A stretch of 64,000 bases of DNA from Utricularia gibba (lineage: Eukaryota > Streptophyta > Magnoliopsida > Lamiales > Lentibulariaceae), in contig NEEC01000012.1 of the NCBI GenBank assembly GCA_002189035.1, forward strand, positions 124,001 through 188,000, given 5' to 3'. Each line of letters begins with the position of its first letter. The stretch's first letter is position 1. Positions 51,627 to 63,492 of this stretch are shown here, piece by piece. Position numbers and translations under genes: made by a program. A model generated the notes under the pieces. That model did no database searches and was not told where the DNA came from. It saw nothing but the letters and a program-made list of their open reading frames with translations.

Positions 51627-52474
51627 TCAGGTTGTCGGAGACACATTTTCCAATGGAGATTGCAACAGCATGGAAGAAGTGGATGACTGTTTTTGCCTGG
51701 AGGAGATGCAGTTGAAGCTACTTGTCAGCCTCCGCCTCTCGGATTTCTCGATTTCGGGGTTGTGTTCGGCTTCCGTGATCTTGAATGCTTCCGGGAGGAC
51801 GCAATTGAAAACTGAACCTGAGCGTGGAGCAAGAAAAAAAAAAAAGGGGATGTTCTGAAGTCTTCCTTTGGTAGTTGTTTATGAGAGAGAAAGTGGAATT
51901 GGTTACCCAGGTTGGCGAGACGATTGACCCATTTGGGGACATGTTTCCCTGTCAATTTATGGCAGACGTCGTCGGAGAAATGGTTACAGTTCTTGAAGAT
52001 TAAGTGATAGGTGTTGCCATTGTAGTCATCCGCCAGGTGTTCGATGAAATGCCTGACCTGAGAGGCATTTAACGTGGTGGTGCCGATGAAGATGGATTTA
52101 CGAAACATGAACTCAGGGCATTGCCGTGGCTCCACTTCGAAAACTCCGCTCGATGGGTAATCGTGTGCCCGAAGGCGTATTCCACGCCGTCGACTGCAAA
52201 GAAGAAACAAAGCAACACATTTTCGAGTTTGAAAATGGTATCTCAGAGCCAGTTTACCTTCCACACCGGAGTGAAAGATCCCGAAGCCAGCCCAGTAGAA
52301 GTAACCGTTTGCCATGGTCAAATCGTAGACGTTGAGGTATACATTTGTAGCTTTTGCATTGTGATTATGATCGTGGATATGAGCTTTTGAAAACAAGCAG
52401 AAACAACGAGCTGATTTCTCTGTTAGATGCAGAGGGACGATAGATTTCCATCTCTTCTTCAACCTCAAGCTCAT
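51627..52474 (-). CDS. DeSI-like / PPPDE-domain protein (deSUMOylating isopeptidase-like), with a frame break
   Basis: Exons 52258-52474, 51907-52193 and 51627-51817 (GT-AG) rebuild a PPPDE protein of about 231 residues. It starts MSLRLKKRWKSIVPLHL, then VYLNVYDLTMANGYFYW and GFGIFHSGVE with the catalytic His (68). Exon 2 gives VEYAFG, then HDYPSSGVFEVEPRQCPEF, TYHLIFKNCNHFSDDVC with the catalytic Cys, and VPKWVNRLANLG; exon 3 gives VFNCVLPEAFK. PPPDE proteins are papain-like cysteine isopeptidases that act on SUMO or ubiquitin. Between YAFG and AHDY the frame slips: at 52168-52170 there are three G (minus strand) where one more base is needed. Everything else is intact, so this is either a fresh null allele or a sequence error. 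The start codon is the least certain part. Confidence 0.85.
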
Positions 52475-54113
52475 TCTGCTCCAAGGGTGTCTATCACACA
52501 GCCTCAACTGGGGAAACCAAAGACACAACTATAAGTTAGCCTCCGCATTTCAAAATAGTTTGGTTTCAGCGCTAGTGTAAATGAGACAGAAGCTACTGAT
52601 CAGAAAAAGAGAGAGACAGACGTATTTTGAAGAGCCCAGATGGAGAGATCTGGTCAAATGTTGGAAGCAGGGGAAGCTAGTGGAAACAAGGGACTAGATG
52701 GAGACAATAATGAAGATGTTTGCAGTTTCAGTGGCAGACACCATCGTGAAGACGTTTGGTCAAAACGGTGACTTTTCTTGTTCTTCTTCTTCTTCCGGTG
52801 AGGAAGAGAGAGAAGCAAAAAAACCAGCAACCAGATAAGTAGCTCTAACAGGGATCTTGTGGGGGTAGGCCAATTCTGGGCTTTTAGGAGGGGGATGAGT
52901 AGATTTTTGGAAGGAAGTGCATTGAATGAAAAGGGGGAGGGAGGCAACAAAAACCGGAAAAGGTAAAGAGATAGAGATATGAAAACACGGTTGAATGTGA
53001 CAACATTCACACACACCTCTACCTTTCTCTCTTCTCTTCTCCTCTCCTCTCCTCTTAAGAGAAAATAACATTTAAAACACTGCCTCGAGATGGATTTTTT
53101 CATGTTTTTTTTCTGTTAAATAGAGAAAATTATATAGTTAAAATTATGTTTCTTTTGGTTGAAATTGCTTGAATGTTATATTAATTGTATTCTGCATAAG
53201 TTGAAATTATATCTATAATATTCATAAAAAATATAAAAGAAACACAACAGCCCACAGTAAATACAAATTATATAAAAAATACAAAAGCTGTGTAAGATGA
53301 GGGCGCTTTTGGCTCACCTGTCGTGCCCTGTTACACAAATATCCATGATAATAAAAAAAACTCATTTTTTATTATTACAAAAATAAGAATGTAATAAGGT
53401 GATTGGTTTATGAGAATAAAGCCAAATATTCCGTAAATTTAGCATAACTTTTGGGAATAAATTATTAAAAAACGAGAAATGTTATATGATTTTAGAAACA
53501 GACATAAGAATGGAAAAAAATATTTATAATAATGCATAAGTTACGGTTTTAATATTGTACATTCCAAAATCCCAAAGTATTTGTATGAGCTGGGCATAAA
53601 AGAATAATTCAACAATATAATAAATGAAAAAAATTTGTGCATTTCAAAAACAGAAATAATTTTCCAAAATAATACAAAATATGTAGAAATAGATTATGTT
53701 TTTTTAGTTTCTACTTTGGAAAAATAAGAAATAGAACTTGAAGTTAATTAAATTGTGTTTTTGTAGACACCAAGCCCCTAAGGCAAAGGGAATAAACAGT
53801 AGCTGTCCTTGTCATATCTTCTAATAAAAAAACAAATACAATATAAATGGAGTTTGGAAAAAAGCTTTAACCAAGAGAAAATATTGCATTTACAAACATC
53901 AAATAATTCATCTTATTTTCCATTTGAAATCAAATACGATTCAAATGTCAGGATGTTATGAACATGAACAATAAAAATATTTATTTTTGTACCAGGAATA
54001 GGATGCATTCGCATTTGCATTTGCATGCCAATCTAGTGAGCTGATCATGGACTTTTTCAGTGTATTTAGGGGTTCGTCGAGGTTTGCGTCTCCCGAACAA
54101 GCTTCTGATCAGC
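52475..54113. other. DeSI upstream region and intergenic DNA
   Basis: 52475-53060 is CT/GA-rich, probably the promoter and 5' UTR of the DeSI-like gene, with a CTCTTCTCTTCTCCTCTCCT tract at about 53030-53050. ORFs there are low-complexity. 53100-53960 is AT-rich with nothing recognisable, and the last part is probably the 3' UTR of the JAC1-like gene. Confidence 0.5.
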
Positions 54114-56546
54114 TCATACATGAGCAACGGTGCTGAAATGGTCCCATGCTTCCTGCATTCACAAAACCACATTTTCCAGAGCACGCCGAGGGATGCGATG
54201 CGGGGATGGGCTTGTTATCAATACCTGTAAGATTTCGAAAACCTTTTCGGCGAGGTATTTCTGATGAAATGCAGCACTCCTCTGCTGCAGCTTATCAGGG
54301 TGTAACTGAAGCATGGCTTTCTGGTATGCTCTTCTTATGGAGTTCGCTTCTAAGAGATCCACCAGAGGCACCGGTTTCCAGCCGCTGCCGGGCCAAAGAA
54401 CCTGAAAGAACCACTGAGTGTTGTGAGCGTTTGAGGATCATGCAGAGTAGACGAAGATCAGAATCACAGTGAGTAGGAAGGACTGTCGTCTTCGTGATTG
54501 GCCGTACAAATTGCAAAGTTGATAGCAGCGACTGAATATTCCCTTTCTTCCCGGCTGACCAGTTCCGAATCTTAGCATCGATTTCCTGCACGGAGTCAGA
54601 GATGCAACTGTGTATCTGAAAATGTGGTTCGAAGGGGATGTAAATAAGCCCTTTCTTCCTACTGCTCGAGTTCATAGCCAAATATGATTCTAAATGAAGC
54701 TTACTTTTGTACTCTCGATCTTTGTGGGGGTGCAACAGTCTCAGGATCTTCAGAGAGTACCTCAACCTGAGTGCAAGAAAAAGAAGAAGAAGGTGGATGT
54801 AGTTGACAGTTGAGGGCAAGAAAAAGCTTGCTGTAAACAGATAAGCACACATACCATGAAATTCACTTCAAAAGGATCAATGTCACTTTCTGGTGAACAC
54901 ACCGTATCCGGATGGAGCATCTCTGTACAAAAACAAATATATATAGCGCTCATATGTCACTTCAGGATTTCTTATTAAAATGACAAGCGAATAGTATACT
55001 AAACCTCGTGAAGATGCCGCAGAGCGTTTCTCTTCTTTCTCGCACTTGAGATTTTCACTCGCCTGAAAATATTCATGTTTATGAAGCTGACTGATAGAAA
55101 AAGTCAAAACTTCCTGGTGATGGAGGCATCACCTTTGATGAATCATCGGGTTTATGATCAGCATCACGTTGCCATTCAGCATCCCATCTTTCTTTCGGTG
55201 TGTTCGCTGCTGCAGCTGCGCTCCTCGAATGGCTGGAGTTAACAACTTCCGTTCTCTCGTCTTGGCTTTCTCTCAAAACATCAGCAAGATCTCTTGTATC
55301 AGCAAACTGACTGAAAGCCTCAGCAAGCTCTGTCTCCCCCTTGGCTCCTTCCATGTCCTCGGCGTTTGTAATCACACTTTCATCGTCAACTCCCGACACC
55401 TTCAAATCATAAACTCCATCAAGTGTTTCTCGGAAAAAATCCTCAAGGTTTTTTCTTGCTCCTCGTTGGGTCCTCGCATCTTTTTTCTCGGGTCCTGTTC
55501 TCGAAAACTGGGGAGCACCAACTACCACGTCACCCTTCTTGGATTTCATACAATTCCCATCCAGAATGTGCATCAGTTTCAGCACTGGAATTCCATTACT
55601 AGCCCACTTGTAAAAGGAGAAGTGGCAATCCGTATCATCATCTACAATTCCTTCATCATTTCTCATCCGCCGCCCAGGATTTCCTTTCTGATCCGGGGTT
55701 ACGGAGTAAGGCAACGATCTGCTGTATCTCAATGAAGATTCCTGAGGTAAATGCCCCTGATGGAAAATCGATTTATCATCTTCATGGCCCTGAAAGATTC
55801 TGTTTTGGGATCTCGATGAGCTACTTGGACTACCACGAATCCCACTTGTGCCTCCATTCCCCCGTCTGTTACCAACTCCTGGAAGTTCGTTGCCTTCATC
55901 CAACCTCGCAGACACACTATACAAATAATTCAGCACAGCATATCAACAGTCTAATCATATCAACGGAAAAAAAAAACAGAAAGGAAAAGCGGTTGAAAGT
56001 GATTCAACTGCATTCCAGAGCTGGAGCTGAATTGCTTCTTCAGGATAAATCACTTTCAGATAAGCAGGAAAGTCTTATATTGACATCCTAAGAACAATTG
56101 ATCCAAATTATCAACGTGGGCATCAGATAATGATGTGTGAATTATATCAAGAACCTGAACTTATGAGGAAATGAAGAGCTTAAATTCTCCGGTTTGGGAG
56201 TTGAATTCCTAGCAGGAGGGCTCGTGAACCTCCAACTTCCATCGTCGCCATCAAGGTATGTCCTTGGAGAGCTAGGCGACTCATCGCCTCCATATATATC
56301 ATTGAAGAAATCTTCGCTGAGACTATGTCTTTTGGAGTTGCTCACTTCGCCAAAGACGGATTTTTCCTTCAAACATCTGGTGGATATGGAGGATCTCTCC
56401 TCAGAATCCTCAACCTCGTCAACATTCCTCCTCGCTCTAACTTCTCGAGGCGAGAATCGCCTCGGCGGTCCCCCAAAAACGTCATTGAAATCAATACTAT
56501 CAGCACTTCTACGGGAAGCTCCAAAATGGAAACTCTGACTCTTCAT
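54114..56546 (-). CDS. JAC1: JAC1-like auxilin-related J-domain protein
   Basis: Eight exons (56155-56546, 55133-55916, 55005-55062, 54855-54922, 54705-54766, 54508-54607, 54225-54401, 54114-54152) add up in phase to 559 residues. The N-terminal part has SIDFNDVFGGPPRRFSPREV, a JAC1/auxilin-like signature. The C-terminus is the auxilin-type J domain: KIRNWSAGKKGNIQSLLSTL, WPGSGWKPVPLVDLLEANSI, YQKAMLQLHPDKLQQ (HPD at 522-524) and KVFEILQEAWDHFSTV. JAC1 is needed for the chloroplast accumulation response to blue light; auxilins stimulate Hsc70 to uncoat clathrin. The spacer between is poorly conserved and rich in charged residues. The acceptor of the sixth exon was chosen to keep phase and is the weakest junction. 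An in-frame stop lies just upstream of the chosen ATG, but a further 5' exon is possible. Arabidopsis JAC1 is longer (about 650). Confidence 0.88.
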
Positions 56547-57210
56547 GAACTTACGTTACAACTTCAGAAGCCATCGAAAGAGAAAACAAACATTAAAATA
56601 GCAGAGAATCCGTGCCCAGAAAAAGGACCCTTCTTTGGCAGATGAAGAATAGTTGCCAAGTTATGAGATTCATGAACATAGACATGCCTTGAGGTGATGG
56701 AGACAAAACTGGAAGGCCGCGGCAATGTGGGGCATTTGGTCGGAGGGTTGTAAGAATTTGTGGCCACAAACAAGTGTCCAGTGTAACTGTCAAGTGACAG
56801 ACTGCTATACAGGATAACGAACGCAACAATGGTGCTCCAACCCCCCCTTTTATATTCATAAGATGTACGATTCATTTTTTGTCTTCCCTTCCAAACCATC
56901 CATCAACTGGGTTCCTGTGTTTGAAACCGCCTGTGAAAACCATGGAAAAGAGATTATGCAATCCATATCAATGCACAAGAACTTCCTGTGAATTATAAGG
57001 GCAGAGAAAACGTAAAATCATGGATCCATGGACTCGGAGGGGGACAATGCTAAATCGGAGTGCTTTTTCAGTACCCTTGAAAGCAACCAGAGGTCTAGCC
57101 AGATACAAGTTCGATGAAGAACACAAAGAATGTTTTTTTTTTTTTTCCCCTATTCGGCGCTCCAAAGTCCGTAGTGGGAACTGGGAAGTGTAAATAGTGT
57201 AAGGTAACTT
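56547..57210. other. JAC1-like upstream region / EXS gene 3' flank
   Basis: No protein family is recognised. A T run of about 17 bases lies at 57130-57146. ORFs on the minus strand (56564-56899, 56968-57165) match nothing I know; the DNA is probably the promoter of the JAC1-like gene. Confidence 0.5.
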
Positions 57211-60200
57211 CTATACATTGTGGGCGTTGGAGCCCAGCAGCTTCTCCTCCTCGGCAGGATTGTCAACCATGGACATCTGAACACTTGCCTTTGAATTCAT
57301 CTTATTCCACTCGTTCTCAACGCGGAAGAAGACCCACTGGAACCGGCGAAAAATCTCCAGGGCGGTGATAGTGAACACAGTGATGTAGTTGTGGCGAAGA
57401 TGGGCAGAGAGCTTGTATGTCCACGTGCAGCGCAGGATGAGATTGCTTCCGATGGCCCAGAAGTAGACCTGAAAGATACCGAAAGCTAGGATCATCACAC
57501 CCTCAAGATAAGGACCGCTGTCAATCATGCACAGGGAAGAAACACGACTATATTACCCACGTCCTTCCGTAAAGTAAGTAGGATAAGGTATGCGGTTTGC
57601 TGAATTTGAAAATCCTTGTGAAGCAGCTGAGGTGAAACCAAGAGATTGGATGTGAGCAGCATATGAAATAGATTCATAGAAAACAGAGATCAACTTCATT
57701 CATATATTGAAAGTACCTCAAGTCCCAGTCCCTTGTGATATCCCAGTAGAAGGAATAAAGCGAATTCAGTACGCTTGAAATCAGCCAGAGTGGACGGTAA
57801 AAAGTGATCCAATTATCAGGTATAACATGGTACTTCAGTGCAGAAAGAAATATAACCGGAATGGCCGTCGAATACTTCAAAGCTGAAACAATAAATAAAA
57901 CGGTTAATACTTGATGCGTACTAACTTAAATGCCATCCCACAACTTTAGCCAACACATACAACCTTACAAAAAGAGCATTTCAAATAGGATGTACATTTG
58001 CAAAAAATCATTCAAGCATAGAAAATATCCAGAAAAGATGTCTAACTAACCGTTTAAGAGTGAAGACTTTTCTCCAGTATCTTTGTACTGTCGAAGGCAT
58101 TGAAAGAATCGGAAAATGTAAGGCAAAACAAGAACTATGGGTATTGCGACAGCATGGCTCCCACAAACAGAATCAGCTTCAAACCATGCGATGGTAGCAA
58201 CCTTCAAATTTATGAGGTGTCATACAAAATTGAAAAGTCCATGCTTTTTTGACTAATAATTTCTGGGCATCAAACCTGACGATGAACCATTCGGCAAACT
58301 GAGCGCTCCAAGTCTGAGAAAACCTGCACCATACAGAAGTTTATAATTGCTGAAGAGATAAATCATGTAATCAACAAACAGCAAAAAAGCCTGCACGCAA
58401 CAGACAAAAAATATAGATAATCCACCTAGAGGATATGATTCGCATTACTGCGATCCCAAGGACTACTTTCGTTAAACCAAACACAAGTAAATGAATACCC
58501 ATACCTTTGACATGGAGGTAAATATATCAGCCAAAAAGAAGTCCGGAAATGAAATTGCCTGTTTTATAAAAACATAACATGATAAGAATACTACATTAAG
58601 GGGAAGAAAGAAATAAATTTGCACATTACAGAATTAAAATACTACTTAAACTTGCCTGCAGAGGTAACACTATCCGCCAAACAGTTCTCAATAGGAAGAA
58701 ACGAGATGAAAGATAGAAAATATCAAAGGGAAATATGAGGGTCATTGTCAAAGCAGCATACAGTAGCACCTGCAATTTCCAGTAAGGGTGTTATTAAGTT
58801 ATCAAACTAAGGAATTGTTTCTGTATAGAAATAAAAAAATCGAGGATCCAAAGACACTTGATATCCTATATTTGGTTTCTCATGCTGAAGATAATCCCTT
58901 TTTAATTCAGAAGTGGGTTGGTGACCGTGGTGAGAAAATCAAGCCCATTTTTGGGGGAAACGTCTGCAATTATTTTCCTAGAGAGGTTTCCCTGATTGTT
59001 TACCGCTGTAGATCTAGCAGAGTGGAAAACAAGATGAGTATTTGGGCTAGGAAGTTTCTAAGTGCACAGTCAAGTACTAATTACTTCGGGATGGCACCTT
59101 GAAGTAGTCTTTTTAGTCAAAGACTGATGGATGTTGAATGGGACTCAAAATAAAAAAAACTGATAGTTTTACAAGAAGAAACATCTATTACACTGGTTGA
59201 GAGGCAGCCAATGAGACTTCTCCATGAGAATAGAGGTAAAGGTATGCAGTCATGCTGGTTGGTACAATGATCGTCAACCAAGTAGCACACTGAAAATTTA
59301 AGACAGTGCATAAACCCCGTAAGAAAAGAAAGCATAAGGATGATATCTAGTTTCAAATTTGATTATGAAATGTAATCTTTCATTTACATATCCAAATATA
59401 CGGCAAAAAGAAAATTAAAGGCATGGGTTGATCAAGAAAATTTCTGGCACACAATAAAGATAAAACAGGAAAATCCAATGCCTCATATGGATCATGGCAA
59501 TGTCACAATTAAGAATTCAAAAGGCATTTTTTTCCAAAGCTGCCTTTTCAACACTTATAAGACACCATCTATCTATTCAAAATAAACTTTTTTTTACAGA
59601 AACATGGAGGGCTTGAAGATTTAACATGACTGTGTACCTTCCATATCTCTCGATGTGTGAGGCAATTTTGATCTAGATCAAAAATTTTGACGTAACCAAT
59701 ATTAGATTGGGAAAATACCCATAAATTTATTCCCCACAGCCATACCATCATTGTCTGTGCTGACAACAAATAACATATGAGAAAATGAAAGTTTAGAAAA
59801 TATAGTTCGTAGATATAGAGGCTCACTGACCACAAGGAGAAGAGGATTGTAATACAAGAAGGCTTCATACAAAAATAAATCCCGCAGGTCGGCGCCCATT
59901 CTCATGACAGAGTCCCATCCTACCTGTAAAATGCAGCAAATAAAAATATTAGGAAACAATTTTCCACAATGTAATAACCTACGTCTAGAAAGAAATGATA
60001 CTTAACCTTCTCTAGGTTTACTATTAAAAAATAGACGACAAAACACACCTTGCAACAGCTGAACCCCCAAACAAAGAACAGTAGCACCTGCATGTTGAGT
60101 TTTCTTTTAAAATCAAAATTCATTCAGGATATGAAACCATGTGAAAAATAAAGATACACCAACAAGTAGATATCCCTTTAGAAGGGATAAATTGCATCCA

Positions 60201-60586
60201 TACTCAATATCAACGCTGTTTAGGAGCAAATATCACCATCATATGGGCATGGCCCAGAAGAATTGCACATAAAAAATTCCCAGCATCACTTAAAAAAATA
60301 CCGGACCTTGAATCTCCACAGAAGGATAGGAGATGGCATAATTGCCGCGCTGCTTAATGGCGTTCCCCCAGCCTTCATCTCACTAGTCTCAGATTGAAGT
60401 AGATAATCTGAGTCCTCACCTGGAAGGCAAGGACGATATCACATTCACAAGAACAAGCCCAAGACTCATTGACAACAGAAAGAACGGAACCAAAATAGTC
60501 TTACTGAGATCAAACACAACGGGACGGCTTCCAGACTTGCGTAAATGAGGGCTATAGCTAGAGATTGACCCGGCACCTCCAAGCAT
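57211..60586 (-). CDS. EXS-domain membrane protein (ERD1/XPR1/SYG1 family, no SPX domain)
   Basis: Twelve exons: 60505-60586, 60307-60419, 60049-60087, 59831-59923, 59638-59754, 59194-59289, 58656-58769, 58505-58558, 58276-58323, 58051-58201, 57717-57882 and 57211-57517. Phases agree throughout and give 459 residues. It starts MLGGAGSISSYSPHLRKSGS. Landmarks are FFVWGFSCCKVGWDSVMRMG, LFLYEAFLYYNPLLLV, VWLWGINLWVFSQSNIGYVK, DFFLADIFTSMSKVFSDLER, YRPLWLISSVLNSLYSFYWD, WTYKLSAHLRHNYITVFTIT and EIFRRFQWVFFRVENEWNK. These match the short plant EXS proteins (At5g35730 type), which lack the N-terminal SPX domain of PHO1/XPR1 phosphate exporters. EXS domains act in membrane export or Golgi/ER sorting; the substrate here is unknown. 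The seventh intron starts GCAAGT, a GC-AG intron. The gene looks intact. Confidence 0.95.
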
Positions 60587-62347
60587 AGATGGAGGTGATG
60601 GTCTCGCCGATCAAGCGTGTATCACACAGACATAGCTGCCATCACACAGGCACTAACAATAATCGAAATCAAACCCAGCCCACTCAAAAGATGACATAAT
60701 TGAGGATCAACTTCCACAGTCAATGCTCCAGAAATCAAAAACCATTGAAACCCAAATACAAATAAATCGAAATCAAACCCAACCCACTCAAAAGATCATA
60801 TACTTGGGATCAAATTCCAAAGTCAATGCTCGAGAAATCAAAAAACATTGAAACTCAAATACCAAAAGACAATGTACTCACCGAAAACCAATGAAATTCC
60901 GAAGCATCTTTCCCTCAAAGCGCAGTTCAATCTCTACTCGACCCGAAATGAATCAGACAGCCTACAGGCTTGGGCTTTTCTGCATATCGATCGAGACACA
61001 ACAGAATTTGGACAGCGACAGTTTGAGAATCGCAAGGATTGAAGATCCAGATGCCCGCAATCTGTTCCCAGTTTCTGTCAAACAGTGTGGATGTGTTCAA
61101 TGTACATTTGCATTAGAAGGGAAGGAAATTACTTATAACGTCCAAGTAGAGGTTATTAATTAAACAACTTTTCAAACCCATTCAATTCAAATCACTTTTA
61201 CATAAAAAATTAATTTTTGTGAATTAATTAATTAAATTCAACACATTAAAAGATAACTTTTTTATGAGAGTTAATTTTTAAAATTGATTTTGAATTTGAA
61301 TAAATTATAATCAACATGATTTTGTAAATAACTTCTTTATCATAATCACTAACATTTTTTATTCGAATAAATTTATTTTAATTTTTAAATGATCATTTTA
61401 ATAAAAATATCTTTAAACTATCATAATAATAATATAAAACATAGTACATAGATTTATATCACATTTTAATAATATACATAATTTATTAATTTATAAAATA
61501 TAATAATTAACGAATATAATTAAATATGTTATGTATTACAGAAATTTATAAAATGTAAATTTTATAACAATTATTTTAAAACATATATATTTATTTTATT
61601 TATTTTATTAGAATTTTAAATGGGCTCAAATTTTCAAGTTAATGAGCCCAATAAATGAGAAAAAGTATAAAGATATAACTCGGTAATGATACTTGTTTTC
61701 TAGTTTATATTAATTATTCTCTCTTTATTTCATATTTTTGCATACCTTTTTAAAATTATGTATTAAACACATGAATATATCCAATTCAATCCAAATACAT
61801 GAATAGATAGGATAATTGATTCCATTCATTCCAATAATAATTCTTATTTTTTTTAGATATTTTAAAATATTATCAAATTGTTTTCAATTCATCAGAGAAA
61901 TGATTTCATACTAATTTTACAATTAAACATTAAAATGGATTCAATTTTTTAAAAAAATTCATGTGTTTCAGATTAAATCTAGACTTTTTTATTCAAAATG
62001 TTATCCTCAACAAAATACACCTTCCATAATCCAAACTAGAGCAAAGGCAGATGATTCCATTCATCTGTTAGTAGGTTAATCCATTTTGGATTAATAATAT
62101 AATCCACATAAATTCTTAACTCATTTTTTTGGGAATTCACACTCCAAAGAGAAGTACACCACAGAGCACACGTATAACAGGAAGGTGAAGTTCTGCAGAC
62201 CACTCAACTCCAAGTAGAAAGACAGATACATAGATAGATAGATGGATGGGTGGGGTATTCATTCATTCACTGGTGCGGATCATGGAGCCAAGCACGCTGC
62301 ACCCAAGCTCACATCCTGGGCAACAAGAGCAGTATGAGAGTGGAGTT
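60587..62347. other. EXS promoter side and AT-rich intergenic DNA
   Basis: About 60640-60860 contains an imperfect direct repeat (AATCGAAATCAAACCCAGCC at about 60659-60678 and a close copy at about 60766), each followed by CACTCAAAAGAT. From 61160 to 62100 the DNA is AT-rich with nothing recognisable. A (GATA)-type run lies at about 62230-62246, just beyond the lectin gene stop. Confidence 0.5.
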
Positions 62348-63492
62348 TCATGTATTCAACAACGCGCACGAGGAGAAACTGGGCTTACAGTAAGGGACGA
62401 TCTTCCATCGTTGATTATCTCCCTTGGTCCATCCCCAAAGAACGATGATCGAGCCGTCGTGAACTCCCCCGTGGTCCTTGTCGCCATGAAAAGCATCGAA
62501 ATTCAGACGGATGTTGTTCACCATTCTTATAGCAAGATAACCGTCTCCCAGTGGTTTGCTCTCGGACCATAAAATGGATTCATCCAGGAAGTGGGGATTG
62601 TAAGGGATCAGCTGCACCTGTCATGACACAATAGAGAGGGAGAGTGTTGTAAGCCCCAATCGGTCCTTGTGCTGAGTTGCTTTTGATGTGGGAGAGAAAT
62701 TACGGGGTGGGTTGAACCGATGGAGTGCTTGATGGCCTGTCTGGTTGCTTTGTTGATCAGAGCAAAGCCAGGGTGCCCCTCATCATCCTTCACTGTTGAG
62801 CCGAACCTCTCATCCCTTATCCAGTGCTGATGTCAAAAAGAAAAAATAAGCATAGCGTCACAGAGCAACAAGATCGAATCCAGTTAAAGTACTTTTTTTT
62901 TTGGTATCGATTCCGAAATTTCACAAAGGAAAAATAGTGACTCAAGCGCTGAAGTCAATCATCTTAAGCTTCAAAGTATAAGACGGTTCGTGCAATTAAC
63001 GAAACCAAAGACGCCCAAACAAGCCATGCTGTCTCCGATTTCTAGGGTCGGAACAGGGGATGTAAGAGATCGGATATCAGAAAGGAAAGCGTCAATCGAA
63101 GCTAACCTGAAAAGGGTCTAAAGGATCAGCGCGAGCAAGGATCACTTTACCATCGCGGATAGAGAGGCAGTGGTGATTCTCAGCTTTGCAGTACATCTTC
63201 ACAGTGGGCCTGTGAAACACTTCATCATCCACCTGGTGGGCATCATGGTGATGGCGCGGATGATGATGAGGGGGAGGGGCAAACGCGTTCACCCCTGGTG
63301 GCGGCGGAGGTGGGTACACTTCCAGGCCTGGGCCGTGGTGGGAAACGTGATACACTTGAGGAAGCGGTGGTGGAGGATGGTGGACATTGAACACCGGCGG
63401 CGGCGGAGGGGGGTAGACTTCCGGGGAGGGCCTCCATGGGAGACATGATAGACTTGAGGCGGAGGACCACCATGATGATGTTGGTGATCCAT
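62348..63492 (-). CDS. EULS3: EULS3-like lectin (Euonymus-lectin / ricin B-like domain), with a frame break
   Basis: Exons 63107-63492, 62704-62826 and 62348-62617 (GT-AG, phase 0) encode about 259 residues. The N-terminus is MDHQHHHGGPPPQVYHVSHG followed by His/Pro-rich repeats (QVYHVSHHGPGLEVYPPPPP), as in EULS3 proteins. The EUL domain starts at TVKMYCKAENHHCLSIRDGK and continues DPFQHWIRDERFGSTVKDDE, HPGFALINKATRQAIKHSIG, MVNNIRLNFDAFHGDKDHGG and NQRWKIVP. EULS3 lectins bind glycans, sit in cytosol and nucleus, and in Arabidopsis are linked to stomatal closure and stress. Between 63423 and 63435 the N-terminal reading frame slips by one base, in a CCC/CCCC-rich stretch; the MDHQ frame otherwise runs out. 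As the rest is intact, one lost C is the simplest reading. A short upstream ORF (63524-63718) may lie in the 5' UTR. Confidence 0.88.

Noticed and set aside
52654-53103. 149-codon minus-strand ORF upstream of the DeSI-like gene
   Set aside because: Low-complexity translation of CT-rich promoter/5' UTR DNA (poly-Leu/Ser/Lys) with no domain.
58788-59102. 104-codon plus-strand ORF
   Set aside because: It lies wholly within an intron of the EXS gene on the opposite strand and matches nothing.
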